This document shows, piece by piece, positions 35,547-44,904 of a stretch of 64,000 nt of DNA (position 1 is its first letter; each line of letters starts with the position of its first letter). The stretch comes from Chryseobacterium daecheongense (GTDB taxonomy: Bacteria; Bacteroidota; Bacteroidia; Flavobacteriales; Weeksellaceae). The notes below the pieces were generated by a model that saw only the letters and a program-made list of their open reading frames with translations, was not told where the DNA came from and did no database searches. The translations under genes were made by a program, and so were the position numbers. The stretch is from NCBI GenBank assembly GCA_027920525.1, contig CP115858.1:1240001-1304000 (forward strand), written 5' to 3'.

Positions 35547-38405
35547 TTACATATAAGCTTCAATAGGCTCACAAGTACAAACCAGATTTCTATCTCCATA
35601 AGCTTCATCCACTCTTGAAACAGAAGCAAAGAACTTATGATCTCTTACCCAGTCAAGAGGATAAGCTGCTTTCTCTCTGCTATATGGTTTATCCCATGAA
35701 TCAGAGATAACAAGCTGTTCTGTGTGCGGAGCGTTTTTCAACACGTTATTTGCCGGATCAGCTTCTCCGTTGGCAATCTCATCAATTTCTTTTTTGATAG
35801 CAATTAAAGCTTCTGCAAAACGGTCAATTTCAGACTTACTTTCAGATTCAGTAGGCTCAATCATCAATGTTCCTGCAACAGGGAAAGATACGGTAGGAGC
35901 ATGGAAACCATAATCCATTAATCTTTTAGCTACGTCAGCCACCTCAATTCCCAAAGTTTTAAACTGACGGAAATCTACGATACATTCGTGAGCTACTTTT
36001 CCATTTTTGTTTGAATATAAAATAGGGAAATGCTCTGCTAAAATCTCTTTCAGATAGTTGGCATTCAGAATAGCATGCTCAGTAGCTTTTTTCAATCCTG
36101 AAGCTCCAAGCATCTTAATGTATGCATATGAAATATTAAGGATCAATCCTGAACCGTAAGGAGCTGCAGAGATTCCTTCAATAGCTTCTTTAGTTCCCAC
36201 TTTAATGTTGGCATTGGTAGGCAAGAAAGGCACCAAATGTTTTGCAACACAGATTGGTCCTACTCCAGGTCCTCCACCTCCATGTGGAATAGCAAAAGTT
36301 TTGTGAAGATTCAAGTGGCATACATCCGCTCCGATGTTTCCAGGACTTGTATATCCTACCTGAGCGTTCATATTGGCACCATCCATATATACTTGTCCGC
36401 CATGCTGGTGGATAAGATTGGTAATTTCAATAATGTTGGCATCAAAGAATCCGTATGTAGACGGATATGTAATCATTACACATGACAGGTTTTCAGAATG
36501 CTGTTCTGTTTTAGCTTTTAAATCGTCGAAATCAATCTCCCCGCTTTCAAGGTTTTTAACTACTACGATCTTCATTCCCGCCATTGCCGCAGAGGCCGGA
36601 TTTGTTCCGTGTGCAGACTGAGGGATCAATACTACATTTCTATGACCTTCTCCTCTTGAAATATGATATTCTCTGATGACCATCAATCCTGCATATTCTC
36701 CCTGCGCACCAGAATTTGGCTGAAGCGAAGTTCCTGCAAAACCGGTAATTTTAGCCAGATCTTTTTCTAATTCACGGATCATTTCCTGATACCCTCCTGC
36801 CTGATCTACCGGTACAAATGGGTGAATACTTCCCCAGTTATCCCACGAAAGCGGAAGCATTTCAGTTGCAGCATTCAGTTTCATTGTACAAGAACCCAAT
36901 GAAATCATTGAATGCGTTAATGATAAATCTTTTCTTTCCAGACGTTTGATGTAACGCATCAACTCTGTTTCTGTATGATATTTATTGAATACTTCTTCCG
37001 TAAGAATCTCATCTTTTCTCAAATTCTCTTCAGGAATACTGTATCCTTCTTTTATCTCAAGTTTGAACGTCTGCTTATCTTTGAACTGTGCGAAAGAAGC
37101 CATCAGAATATTCAATTTTTCCAATGTTGTACTTTCATTGATAGCAATACTTACAACTCCTTCTGTGAAATAGTTCAGATTAAGCTTATGGTCAAGCATC
37201 ATTCTTGACAATCTTCCTTTTTCATCTTCACTCATCTCAATTTTTACCGTATCAAAGATAGGTTCCTCAACAGTCTGATACCCTAAAGCTTTTAAACCTC
37301 CTTTCAAAGCATTGGCTTTAAAATGAATCTGGTCAGCGATATAATTCAATCCTTTAGGACCATGATATACGGCATACATTCCAGCCATTACTGCTAAAAG
37401 TACCTGAGCTGTACAGATATTGGAAGTTGCTCTTTCTCTCTTAATATGCTGTTCTCTGGTCTGTAAAGCCATTCTTAAGGCACGCTTTCCATACATATCC
37501 TGAGAAACTCCGATGATTCTTCCCGGAATATCTCTTTTATAATCTTCTTTACAAGAGAAGAATGCTGCGTGAGGTCCTCCGTAGCCTAATGGAATACCAA
37601 ATCTCTGAGTAGTCCCTACGGCACAGTCAGCTCCCATTGAAGCCGGTGATTTCAACTTAACCAAAGCCATTGGATCACAAGCCACAGCAACCTGAAGGTC
37701 TAATTTCTTGTATTCTACAATGTCCTCTGTATAATCCAGAACAATCCCGTTTTTACCAGGATATTGCAATAGAACTCCATAATAAGATCCATCTAACTGG
37801 TGGGTTTTATGGTCACCTTCTACGATTTCTATACCAAGTCCTTCTGCCTTTGTCTTTAAAACGGAAACCGTTTGAGGCAAAACAAGATCAGAAACAAAAA
37901 ACTTATTTGCATCGACTTTTTTCTGGTCCTTTGTTCTGTTATTAAAGAACATATGCATTGCTTCTGCAGCAGCAGTAGATTCATCCAGCAATGAAGCATT
38001 TGCCAAAGCAAAACCTGTAAGATCACGGACAACAGTCTGGAAATTCAAAAGAGCTTCCAATCTCCCCTGAGCGATTTCCGCCTGGTAAGGTGTGTAAGCT
38101 GTATACCAGCTTGGGTTTTCAAAAATATTTCTTTGAATAGCCGATGGTAAAAGCGTATTGTGATATCCAAAACCGATATAACTTGTATAATCAGTATTTT
38201 TTGAGGCCAATTCTTTTGAATGAATAAGCATCTGATATTCTGAAAGCGGTTCGGAAATATCAAGGTCTTTTTCTAAACGGATAGAAGAAGGGATGGTTTG
38301 AGAAATTAACTCTTCGATACTTGAAACGCCGACTCTTTCTAACATCGCCTGCTTATCGGCTTCATTAATAGAAATGTGACGGCTCACAAACTGTTCTGTA
38401 TTCAT
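35547..38405 (-). CDS. gcvP: Glycine dehydrogenase (aminomethyl-transferring), P-protein
   Basis: 952 residues, the full-length single-chain form. It is the pyridoxal-phosphate decarboxylase of the glycine cleavage system, passing the aminomethyl group to lipoyl-GcvH. Signatures are the N-terminal RHISINEADKQAML, the YTPYQAEIAQGRLEAL segment, and the PLP-lysine motif HLNLHKTFAIPHGGGGPGVGP near residue 700. The GTNPASAAMAGMKIV block is also typical. No gcvT or gcvH is next to it, as is common in Bacteroidota. The spacer upstream (38406-38836) is AT-rich and shows only the porin promoter box. Confidence 0.96.
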   Translation of the reverse strand: MNTEQFVSRHISINEADKQAMLERVGVSSIEELISQTIPSSIRLEKDLDISEPLSEYQMLIHSKELASKNTDYTSYIGFGYHNTLLPSAIQRNIFENPSWYTAYTPYQAEIAQGRLEALLNFQTVVRDLTGFALANASLLDESTAAAEAMHMFFNNRTKDQKKVDANKFFVSDLVLPQTVSVLKTKAEGLGIEIVEGDHKTHQLDGSYYGVLLQYPGKNGIVLDYTEDIVEYKKLDLQVAVACDPMALVKLKSPASMGADCAVGTTQRFGIPLGYGGPHAAFFSCKEDYKRDIPGRIIGVSQDMYGKRALRMALQTREQHIKRERATSNICTAQVLLAVMAGMYAVYHGPKGLNYIADQIHFKANALKGGLKALGYQTVEEPIFDTVKIEMSEDEKGRLSRMMLDHKLNLNYFTEGVVSIAINESTTLEKLNILMASFAQFKDKQTFKLEIKEGYSIPEENLRKDEILTEEVFNKYHTETELMRYIKRLERKDLSLTHSMISLGSCTMKLNAATEMLPLSWDNWGSIHPFVPVDQAGGYQEMIRELEKDLAKITGFAGTSLQPNSGAQGEYAGLMVIREYHISRGEGHRNVVLIPQSAHGTNPASAAMAGMKIVVVKNLESGEIDFDDLKAKTEQHSENLSCVMITYPSTYGFFDANIIEITNLIHQHGGQVYMDGANMNAQVGYTSPGNIGADVCHLNLHKTFAIPHGGGGPGVGPICVAKHLVPFLPTNANIKVGTKEAIEGISAAPYGSGLILNISYAYIKMLGASGLKKATEHAILNANYLKEILAEHFPILYSNKNGKVAHECIVDFRQFKTLGIEVADVAKRLMDYGFHAPTVSFPVAGTLMIEPTESESKSEIDRFAEALIAIKKEIDEIANGEADPANNVLKNAPHTEQLVISDSWDKPYSREKAAYPLDWVRDHKFFASVSRVDEAYGDRNLVCTCEPIEAYM

Positions 38406-38706
38406 TTTTTTTATTAGATTTTGTTTGTAAAAAAGATGGGTAAAATTACAATTTTTTAAGGGATTCTACAATAGTCAAAAATTACTGACAGATATTGATA
38501 ATTACTATTATTCCATAAACGTGTGTTTAAAAAAACAAGGGCACGAATACAAAAAATACAAGAAAAATTTCACGCCATTTTTTTAATTTTTATTTCATAA
38601 TTCTAATAAAATACGGAATACTTAATGGGTAAAACTCCTTTTCATAGAATATTTATACTTTTCATTTTTACAAGGACTAAAATTATCAATAAATACCCAC
38701 AGAAAA

Positions 38707-38714
38707 TAATTTTG
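38707..38714 (+). promoter_or_regulatory. TAATTTTG promoter box upstream of the porin gene
   Basis: Exact TAnnTTTG match about 120 bases before the ATG at 38837. No clear -33 partner. The remaining 38406-38706 spacer shows nothing else. Confidence 0.4.
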
Positions 38715-38836
38715 TAGTTTCATCCGAAAATTTAGAAATACAAGTCCGATAAGGAAATAAGCCCTGCACTAATCAATATCATTCAGCTCCTATGAATACA
38801 TAAACTACACAATTAAAAAATCAAAAACACAACACA

Positions 38837-40030
38837 ATGACGAAAAAAAAACACAAAAGGCTGATGGTCTCATTTATCTTTATATCCCTATTCAACGTAA
38901 AAGGCCAGGTAAAAATAATAACCCGGCAGTCAGGAGGGTCATCTCCTGAAAATTCGGGTGATACATGGTCTGCCTACGTAAAAGGCTTTATTCAAACCGA
39001 TGCCATGCTCGATTTTCAGGAAATGGGATTTAAAGACGGATTCATAGCTCCTTCTATAGCAATACCCCAAAACAATTCGGTAAACAGTAACTTCAGCATT
39101 AAACAATCGCAAATAGGCTTTGGAATAAAACAGATGGATGAAAATGGAAATTCGGATCTGTCGGCTTACACAGAAATCGATTTCCTGGGTCCCAACGGAA
39201 CTACTGCCCCAAGGTTTCGCCAGGGGTATATCAAATGGAAGAAATTATTGATCGGACAAACCTGGAGTAACTTCAGTGATTTTGATATTTTCCCCAATAT
39301 TTTTGATTTTGTAGGGCCTAACGGAACCATGTTCATCAGAACGGTTCAGATCCGCTATTCAACACCTTTATCGAAAAAAGAAAGTCTTTCCCTTTCTCTG
39401 GAAGATCCTGATGCGGCGAGCATATTTCTTCCTAATAATGCTCCGAACTGGAAGAAGAAATCTATCCTTCCCATCTTCACAGCCGTATACAGATATGGCA
39501 ATACAAGAGACTACTGTAAGCTGGGAACAATGGTTTCCCCCATAAGCTATGAAATAAAAAATGATGAACAAAAGCACACGGATGCCAATACAATTCTCGG
39601 ATATAGCGGAATGGTTTCTGCCCGGCTTTATAGTGGGACATTAAATAATTTCAGATTCCAGTCTTCATACGGAAAAGGATATTCCAGCTATAATGTAGTT
39701 TTAAACGGTGAAAAATATGATGCGATCCCTGATATGGCCAACAACAGGCTGGTAGCTTTGAATTTATTCAATATTGTAGGCATCTATGAACATTGGTGGA
39801 ATCCAAAACTGAGCTCGGTCATTTATTACAGCTTCTCTCAATTGGGAAGGAAGGATTTTGTTCCGGATACGATGATCCATAATTTCCAGAATTCAGGAAT
39901 TAACCTGGCCTTTCAACCGCGTAAGAAACTAAGAATGGGTATCGAAGGAACTTACGGAATGCTGAAAAACTTTGGCCGGCAAAAAGCAAATATATTCCGG
40001 ATCCAGCTTTCATCTTCTCTATCTTTTTAA
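38837..40030 (+). CDS. DcaP-like trimeric outer-membrane porin
   Basis: 397 residues. Signal peptide (MTKKKHKRLMVSFIFISLFNVKGQ) followed by a beta-barrel with the DcaP pattern (YVKGFIQTDAMLDFQEMG, AYTEIDFLGPNGTTAPRFRQGYIKW, LIGQTWSNFSDFDIFPNIFDFVGP) and a C-terminal strand ending in Phe (RIQLSSSLSF). DcaP family porins form trimers that take up dicarboxylates or other small anionic molecules. Here no uptake operon is adjacent, so the substrate is open. Monocistronic. Confidence 0.85.
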   Translation: MTKKKHKRLMVSFIFISLFNVKGQVKIITRQSGGSSPENSGDTWSAYVKGFIQTDAMLDFQEMGFKDGFIAPSIAIPQNNSVNSNFSIKQSQIGFGIKQMDENGNSDLSAYTEIDFLGPNGTTAPRFRQGYIKWKKLLIGQTWSNFSDFDIFPNIFDFVGPNGTMFIRTVQIRYSTPLSKKESLSLSLEDPDAASIFLPNNAPNWKKKSILPIFTAVYRYGNTRDYCKLGTMVSPISYEIKNDEQKHTDANTILGYSGMVSARLYSGTLNNFRFQSSYGKGYSSYNVVLNGEKYDAIPDMANNRLVALNLFNIVGIYEHWWNPKLSSVIYYSFSQLGRKDFVPDTMIHNFQNSGINLAFQPRKKLRMGIEGTYGMLKNFGRQKANIFRIQLSSSLSF

Positions 40031-40132
40031 AAAACACTGTTAAAAAGGGGTAATCATAAAGATTTCAACAAACTGATTTTCAGTGATGAAATTATTTATG
40101 AAAATTTATTAATTATATTTATTCTAAATTAA

Positions 40133-40140
40133 TATATTTG
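40133..40140 (+). promoter_or_regulatory. TATATTTG promoter box before the 50-residue protein
   Basis: Exact TAnnTTTG match ending 4 bases before the ATG at 40145, implying a leaderless or nearly leaderless transcript. Confidence 0.45.
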
Positions 40141-40144
40141 CAAC

Positions 40145-40297
40145 ATGAATATGATTACCCCTTTTAAAGTACCGCCCTTAAGCCCTGTATATTCTTTTAA
40201 TAATGAAGATATGTATTGCGAAAAAAAATCCTGTTGCAAGAAATTCAAAAAAGGAAAAAGATGTAAAAAGTGTCCGGGAAGGAAAAAAATGGCTTAA
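40145..40297 (+). CDS. 50-residue Cys/Lys-rich small protein
   Basis: MNMITPFKVPPLSPVYSFNN then EDMYCEKKSCCKKFKKGKRC and KKCPGRKKMA. Five cysteines and fourteen lysines, with a CxxxxCC then CxxC arrangement that could bind a metal ion (zinc or iron). It ends one base before the stop of the convergent J-domain gene at 40299, so the two 3-prime ends abut. An exact TATATTTG box sits just before the ATG. There is no signal peptide; it is presumably cytoplasmic and could bind nucleic acid. I do not recognise a family. Confidence 0.6.
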   Translation: MNMITPFKVPPLSPVYSFNNEDMYCEKKSCCKKFKKGKRCKKCPGRKKMA

Positions 40298-40298
40298 T

Positions 40299-40946
40299 CT
40301 AGCTAAAACTTTTTATCAGAAAATAAACGGCTAAAACCAAAAGTATAACCGCCACAATAATCTGAATAACTTTCGGCTGTCCCTTAGGATTCACGGCTGT
40401 CCGTGGCTGACTCTTAAACAGATCTTCGGCGCCACTTCTAAATTTCTCCGTGTTACTTTCAAACACTTCCGTAATCGTAATTCCCTGCACCACCGTTTTG
40501 TGTAATAATGAATTGGTTGCATGCAGCAAAAGCTGGAATTTACCATCTTTAAATTCCGTAATCTTAAATGTCCTTTCCCCATAAGCCTTTTCCAGTCCAA
40601 ACGGAAGAACCTTTACCACATCAGCATTACTTGTTTGCCAGTTGATAATGATCTCTTCTCCTTTTTTAGCATGAATTTTATTAGAGGTAAACGTTTTAAT
40701 CGCCGGTGGAACATTATACCTGAAACTCTTCTGATGACTCTCCAAATTCTGATCATAGGCCCGTCTTCTTGAAGAATCGCTGAGCGTTTCGTAGGCTTCC
40801 TGAATTTCACGGAACCGGTCTGCAAAAAAATCATCATTTTCATTCTTATCCGGATGATATTTTAATGATAATTTTCTATAAGCCTTTTTGATGTCTTCTT
40901 CTGAAGCATCCTGAGAAATACCGAGAAAATAGTAGTAATCTTTCAT
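40299..40946 (-). CDS. Membrane-anchored J-domain protein
   Basis: 215 residues. N-terminal J domain ([34 protein letters not shown], with the HPD motif) that stimulates a DnaK-type chaperone. A central beta-rich segment ([34 protein letters not shown]) resembles an Ig-like fold. The C-terminus ends with one transmembrane helix ([16 protein letters not shown]). So it is a DnaK co-chaperone tethered to the inner membrane with the J domain in the cytoplasm. Client unknown. Convergent with the 50-residue protein gene. Confidence 0.88.
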   Translation of the reverse strand: MKDYYYFLGISQDASEEDIKKAYRKLSLKYHPDKNENDDFFADRFREIQEAYETLSDSSRRRAYDQNLESHQKSFRYNVPPAIKTFTSNKIHAKKGEEIIINWQTSNADVVKVLPFGLEKAYGERTFKITEFKDGKFQLLLHATNSLLHKTVVQGITITEVFESNTEKFRSGAEDLFKSQPRTAVNPKGQPKVIQIIVAVILLVLAVYFLIKSFS

Positions 40947-41183
40947 GTAGAACCCTACAAAAGTAAGAATTTATTTTTCTAAATGCCCTTAAACATATAC
41001 GATTTTTGTCATTGTAAACTAAGGAATTATTTCTTTGTCCTCACTTTCAAGATACTCTGGGCACGTCTCAAAGCTCAGGTTGGTTTAAAAGATGATGGAA
41101 AATAAAAGACTTCTGTTATCTTCCAATCTGCAGAGACGAAATCTCCTGCTTTGCCAATCCGTATATTCAAAATTTCATTAAAA

Positions 41184-41222
41184 AATTACGGCGCGGGAAG
41201 CTTTGCTTCCCGCGCCGTAATT
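41184..41222 (-). terminator. 18-bp GC-rich terminator
   Basis: Perfect AATTACGGCGCGGGAAGC/GCTTCCCGCGCCGTAATT stem with a TTT loop, followed on the minus strand by TTTTTTAATG. It lies 27 bases beyond the stop of the gene at 41249. Unusually GC-rich for this genome. The flanking 40947-41183 shows no gene. Confidence 0.75.
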
Positions 41223-41248
41223 AAACAATTTCAATTGAGTAATGATGA

Positions 41249-41506
41249 TTAAGCTTTCGCTGCTTCATGTCTTCTGTGGCATCTGGATTTAAATTCTTTT
41301 TTGAATTTTCCTTTTAATTCCTCATACTGCTCATTATTCATTTCTCTGATTTTATCTGCAAGCCCGAAAGGTGATCTTTCTTTGATTCCGTATTCATCAA
41401 AAATACCTCTGATAAATCTTTTTCTTTCTGCCATTTTTTTGACTGCTAATACTACGCCTACTACAGCTAATGCTCCAAGAGCACCTTTTAATACTGAATT
41501 TTTCAT
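41249..41506 (-). CDS. Small membrane-anchored protein of a sigma-factor operon
   Basis: 85 residues. One N-terminal hydrophobic segment (VLKGALGALAVVGVVLAV), then a strongly charged helical region (KKMAERKRFIRGIFDEYGI ... MNNEQYEELKGKFKKEF). It has no known family; third in the minus-strand run 42536-41249 (sigma factor, two-helix protein, this). A role in controlling the sigma factor or responding to envelope stress is inference from context. Confidence 0.6.
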   Translation of the reverse strand: MKNSVLKGALGALAVVGVVLAVKKMAERKRFIRGIFDEYGIKERSPFGLADKIREMNNEQYEELKGKFKKEFKSRCHRRHEAAKA

Positions 41507-41597
41507 TTTTTCAAAATTTTAAATTTTACTACTTCTTGTTTTTTATAGAGACGAATGAATTTTAATTTTACTTTACTACTTCTTTAAAAATTTCAAA

Positions 41598-41939
41598 CTA
41601 TTCGTTATTTCTGTTATGTCTGTTAAAGAATCCGTTTTCGCATTTGCTTCTCCAGACTTCTTTAAATTTTTCACGTTCTTCGGGAGACAAATGTTGCATT
41701 CTTTCTCTCATCTTTCTTTCTTTAAAGTCCCGCATTCCTTTTCCGAAATGGAAACCTCCGAAAAGAATTTTACTTAATATCAGTATCCCCATCGCCTGCC
41801 AGTAGCTAATTGATTTTACTCCTAAAATTTCAGGCAAAAGGCAGTTCCAAAGCGACATTACAATCCATGTAACGGCTAAGAGAATTAATGGTGGACATAG
41901 AATTAAAAAAATCCAGCCTTTTTTGTGTTTATGATTCAT
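41598..41939 (-). CDS. Two-helix membrane protein, partner of ECF sigma factor
   Basis: 113 residues. Two transmembrane helices (WIFLILCPPLILLAVTWIVMSLW and YWQAMGILILSKILFGGFHFG) followed by a cytoplasmic basic-acidic helix (FKERKMRERMQHLSPEEREKFKEVW). It starts 12 bases after the sigma factor stop. This size and position, directly after an ECF sigma gene, suggest an anti-sigma-like or sensor role, but there is no recognisable anti-sigma domain, so this is inferred from position. Confidence 0.6.
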   Translation of the reverse strand: MNHKHKKGWIFLILCPPLILLAVTWIVMSLWNCLLPEILGVKSISYWQAMGILILSKILFGGFHFGKGMRDFKERKMRERMQHLSPEEREKFKEVWRSKCENGFFNRHNRNNE

Positions 41940-41951
41940 AATATCTTCTTT

Positions 41952-42536
41952 CTAACTATTTAAATCTTCGTATAATTTTCTTAATCTGTTTCTTAAATGC
42001 TTTACTGCATAGTTCTTTCTGCTGATGATGGTTTTTATATTTTCCCCTTGTTCATCCGCGATTTGCTGGAGGGTCTTGTCATTCAGCTCGTTTTCCGTAT
42101 ATACCAATCTTTGTTTCTCCGGAAGCTCTTCTAAAGCTTCGAATAATTTCTTCCAGATTTCATCCTGAAACATTTTCACTTCCGGACCGGCACTTTCATC
42201 CATCAATAGAATATCCTTGATGGAGAAGTCGCCATCTTCATCTTCGTATACAAAATCTTCAAGATTCTCGGTTTTCTTTTTACGGTAACGGTCGGTAATT
42301 TTATTGGCAGTCACCCTGTACAGCCATCCACCAACGTTTACAATCTCAGACAGATTGGTAATACTGCTGAACTGATACCAGACTTCCTGCAGAATATCTT
42401 CTGCATCTTCTGTATTTTTCACTTTCGGACGAATGAAAGACATCAGTTTTCCTCCGTAGCTCGAAACGGTTTGTGAGATGATACTTTCTTTCTCTTTCTG
42501 TGGCATTGTTATTTTTTCGACAACCTCCATACTCAC
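41952..42536 (-). CDS. ECF-type RNA polymerase sigma factor
   Basis: 194 residues. Sigma region 2 (FIRPKVKNTEDAEDILQEVWYQFSSI ... GGWLYRVTANKITDRYRKKK) and region 4 (ALEELPEKQRLVYTENELNDKTLQQIADEQGENIKTIISRKNYAVKHLRNRLRK) are complete; the linker carries an acidic stretch (YEDEDGD). It directs RNA polymerase to a small set of promoters, usually for envelope or oxidative stress. It is first in an operon with two small membrane proteins that may sense its signal. Confidence 0.93.
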   Translation of the reverse strand: MSMEVVEKITMPQKEKESIISQTVSSYGGKLMSFIRPKVKNTEDAEDILQEVWYQFSSITNLSEIVNVGGWLYRVTANKITDRYRKKKTENLEDFVYEDEDGDFSIKDILLMDESAGPEVKMFQDEIWKKLFEALEELPEKQRLVYTENELNDKTLQQIADEQGENIKTIISRKNYAVKHLRNRLRKLYEDLNS

Positions 42537-42680
42537 ATGACGATCATCTGTTTTGTTTTACTTTAATAAATTTAAAATATTTTTTATCAAATATTCACTT
42601 TTCTTTTGCTAATCATATTTTGACTCATAGATCTTAATAAACATGGTTCATTTTACACTTCTATACTTTTTATCCTGAGC

Positions 42681-42716
42681 AAAAGAAAAGGACGGAGCTA
42701 AAATATACTCCGTCCT
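42681..42716 (-). terminator. Terminator of the S9 peptidase gene
   Basis: AGGACGGAG/CTCCGTCCT stem with TTTCTTTT on the minus strand, 27 bases after the peptidase stop. Confidence 0.7.
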
Positions 42717-42742
42717 CTTATAAAAGTTTATCTATGTTGTAA

Positions 42743-44746
42743 TTATTTATTAAAATTCTCGGCAAAAAATCCCAGCATATACTTGTATAGTTCCAATCTG
42801 TTGGGTTCTTTTCCAAAGCCATGTCCTTCATCATATTTTACCAGGTAAGGAATTTCATATCCTTTTGCACGAAGTGCTTTCACGATCTGATCAGATTCAT
42901 TGATATTTACTCTTGGATCATTCGCTCCCTGAACTACAAAAAGAGGCTTTTTAATTCTATCAATCTGAAAAACGGGAGATACTTCTTTTGCAATTTTTGC
43001 TTCCTCCGGATTGTCCAGATCATACCATATCTGTTTTACCATTTCTTTATATGGCTTCCAATACTCCGGAAATGAGTCAAAGAATGTAAAGATGTTTGAA
43101 ACTCCAACATAATCCACTCCGCAGGTATACAGGTCGGGTGTTTTTATCAATCCCATCAAAGTAGCGTATCCTCCGTGGCTTCCTCCATAGATGGCTATCT
43201 TATCTTTATCTGCCCATCCCTGCTCTATGATATATTTTACTCCATCTTCTACATCATCCATTGCTTTTCTGCCGATTTGCTTATAGCCTGCTTTCTGAAA
43301 TCCTTTTCCATAACCACCCGAAATCCTAAAATTAACCTGTAAAGTAGCATACCCGCGGCTCGCGAAAAGCTGTGTTTCAGGATTGAAGCCCCATTCATCA
43401 CGGATTCCCTGCGGACCTCCATGAGGATTCACAATTAAAGGAACCTTTTTTCCTTCTATGGCAGCTTTCGGCAGTGTTATATATCCGTGAATCGTCAGTC
43501 CATCTCTGCTTTTAAACTGTATAGGACGCATTTCAGCCATATCTTCCTGCTTCAGCTGAGGCATAAGATCATAAAGAAGGGTTGTCTTTTTCGTTTTTGG
43601 ATCATATTCATAATAGGTCCCGTACAATTTATCACTGCTCACAATAACCAAAAGTTTGTTATCATTATCATCTGAGGAAACGACATAAAACTGTTTATCT
43701 CCAAATTCTGATGTCAATTGAGCATGAACATCTTTATAAAATGCACTCACGGGAATCGTTTCATTTTTATCTCCGGTATAGCTGATGTAATCCAGCTCAT
43801 AATTCCTGTTCTTACCTGCAATGCTTATTGAGCTTACATCAAAAACAGGGTTAGAATAAACTTCTTTTATTACGGAATTTTTTTTCAGGTCATACAATAC
43901 GATTTTTGCCTTATCACTATCCAGGTTAGAAACAACATAAGCATCATCTTTATTTTCTGAATGGTCGTTAAATCCAATAATAGTAAAAGTATCGGACCAG
44001 TCGGTTTTCTTGATCAGATTAAACTTGCCGGTCTGTGTGTCCTTATAATAAGTATGGGTAGTCAAACCGTTAACCAGGATTGTATAGCCTCTTAAATTAC
44101 CTTCTTTATCAAAGATATAATCATCTATAGGGTTCTTAGGATCTTTATTTTCATACAGCTGAACCATATCTCCTGTCACGAAATTAATCTTATAGGGTTC
44201 AAAGATCTGTTTGTTGTTTTTATTCATGGTAACTACCACGAAATCCGTATCTTTTATTAATTTAACCATACCTAGTGTTACTCCTTCAAAAGGGGTAAGG
44301 TCTTTCAGATTACCTCCATCAAGATCTGCAGCATACAAATGAATATTTTCATTTCCTCCTTTATCCTGGGTAAAGAACAGTCGGTTTTTATTCAGCCATC
44401 CATAGCTCTTGATCAGATCTTCCTTCTCCTCAATAGCTTTCGTAACTTTTCCTGTTTTTAAGTTCTTTACATAAACATGATTCTTGCTATCCTTGTCTTT
44501 TTCTTTATAGGATAGAAAATTGCCATTGGGAGAAATTTTAAATTGTGACGCTTTTGGCCTTGCAAAATAATCCTCTACTTTGTACTTAAATGTTCCTTTA
44601 TCATAGGAGATAAGCTTATCAAGGTTCGCTTTGGCAGTTGGCAGGGTGGCATCACCCGGTAATTTGGCAGTTGTGTTTTGTGCATTGATCATAATTGTAG
44701 ACATCGCAACCTGAACGGTTATTATAATTTTGGTTTTCAGTTTCAT
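42743..44746 (-). CDS. Secreted S9-family (prolyl oligopeptidase-like) peptidase
   Basis: 667 residues. Signal peptide (MKLKTKIIITVQVAMSTIMINAQ) for export. The N-terminal two-thirds is a beta-propeller (FKISPNGNFLSYKEKDKDSKN, NRLFFTQDKGGNENIHLYAADLDGG), and the C-terminal third an alpha/beta hydrolase with Ser in IAIYGGSHGGYATLMG, Asp in FVVQGANDPRVNINES and His in KYDEGHGFGKEPN. It matches the acylaminoacyl-peptidase/dipeptidyl-peptidase branch, which cleaves short peptides in the periplasm. Single gene. Confidence 0.92.
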   Translation of the reverse strand: MKLKTKIIITVQVAMSTIMINAQNTTAKLPGDATLPTAKANLDKLISYDKGTFKYKVEDYFARPKASQFKISPNGNFLSYKEKDKDSKNHVYVKNLKTGKVTKAIEEKEDLIKSYGWLNKNRLFFTQDKGGNENIHLYAADLDGGNLKDLTPFEGVTLGMVKLIKDTDFVVVTMNKNNKQIFEPYKINFVTGDMVQLYENKDPKNPIDDYIFDKEGNLRGYTILVNGLTTHTYYKDTQTGKFNLIKKTDWSDTFTIIGFNDHSENKDDAYVVSNLDSDKAKIVLYDLKKNSVIKEVYSNPVFDVSSISIAGKNRNYELDYISYTGDKNETIPVSAFYKDVHAQLTSEFGDKQFYVVSSDDNDNKLLVIVSSDKLYGTYYEYDPKTKKTTLLYDLMPQLKQEDMAEMRPIQFKSRDGLTIHGYITLPKAAIEGKKVPLIVNPHGGPQGIRDEWGFNPETQLFASRGYATLQVNFRISGGYGKGFQKAGYKQIGRKAMDDVEDGVKYIIEQGWADKDKIAIYGGSHGGYATLMGLIKTPDLYTCGVDYVGVSNIFTFFDSFPEYWKPYKEMVKQIWYDLDNPEEAKIAKEVSPVFQIDRIKKPLFVVQGANDPRVNINESDQIVKALRAKGYEIPYLVKYDEGHGFGKEPNRLELYKYMLGFFAENFNK

Positions 44747-44849
44747 GACTTGGATTGATTTGAATTAAAAACATTAGCAAAAAAAGATGCTCTATAAATT
44801 AGACGTTTATATAACGCAAATGTTACATTTTTTCTCTCTTTTATGTGAA

Positions 44850-44883
44850 AAAAAATAACGAAGACTGACTTATCTCCGTTATT
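44850..44883 (-). terminator. Terminator of the DoxX gene and its cluster
   Basis: AATAACG/CGTTATT arms flanked by A- and T-runs, at the 3-prime end of the long minus-strand cluster. Confidence 0.5.
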
Positions 44884-44904
44884 TTTTATAATTACAATAT
44901 ATTT

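Noticed and set aside
40947..41183. Possible protein fragment on the minus strand (reading ADWKITEVFYFPSSFKPT)
   Set aside because: Short, no start codon and no family match that I can defend; left as unexplained spacer.
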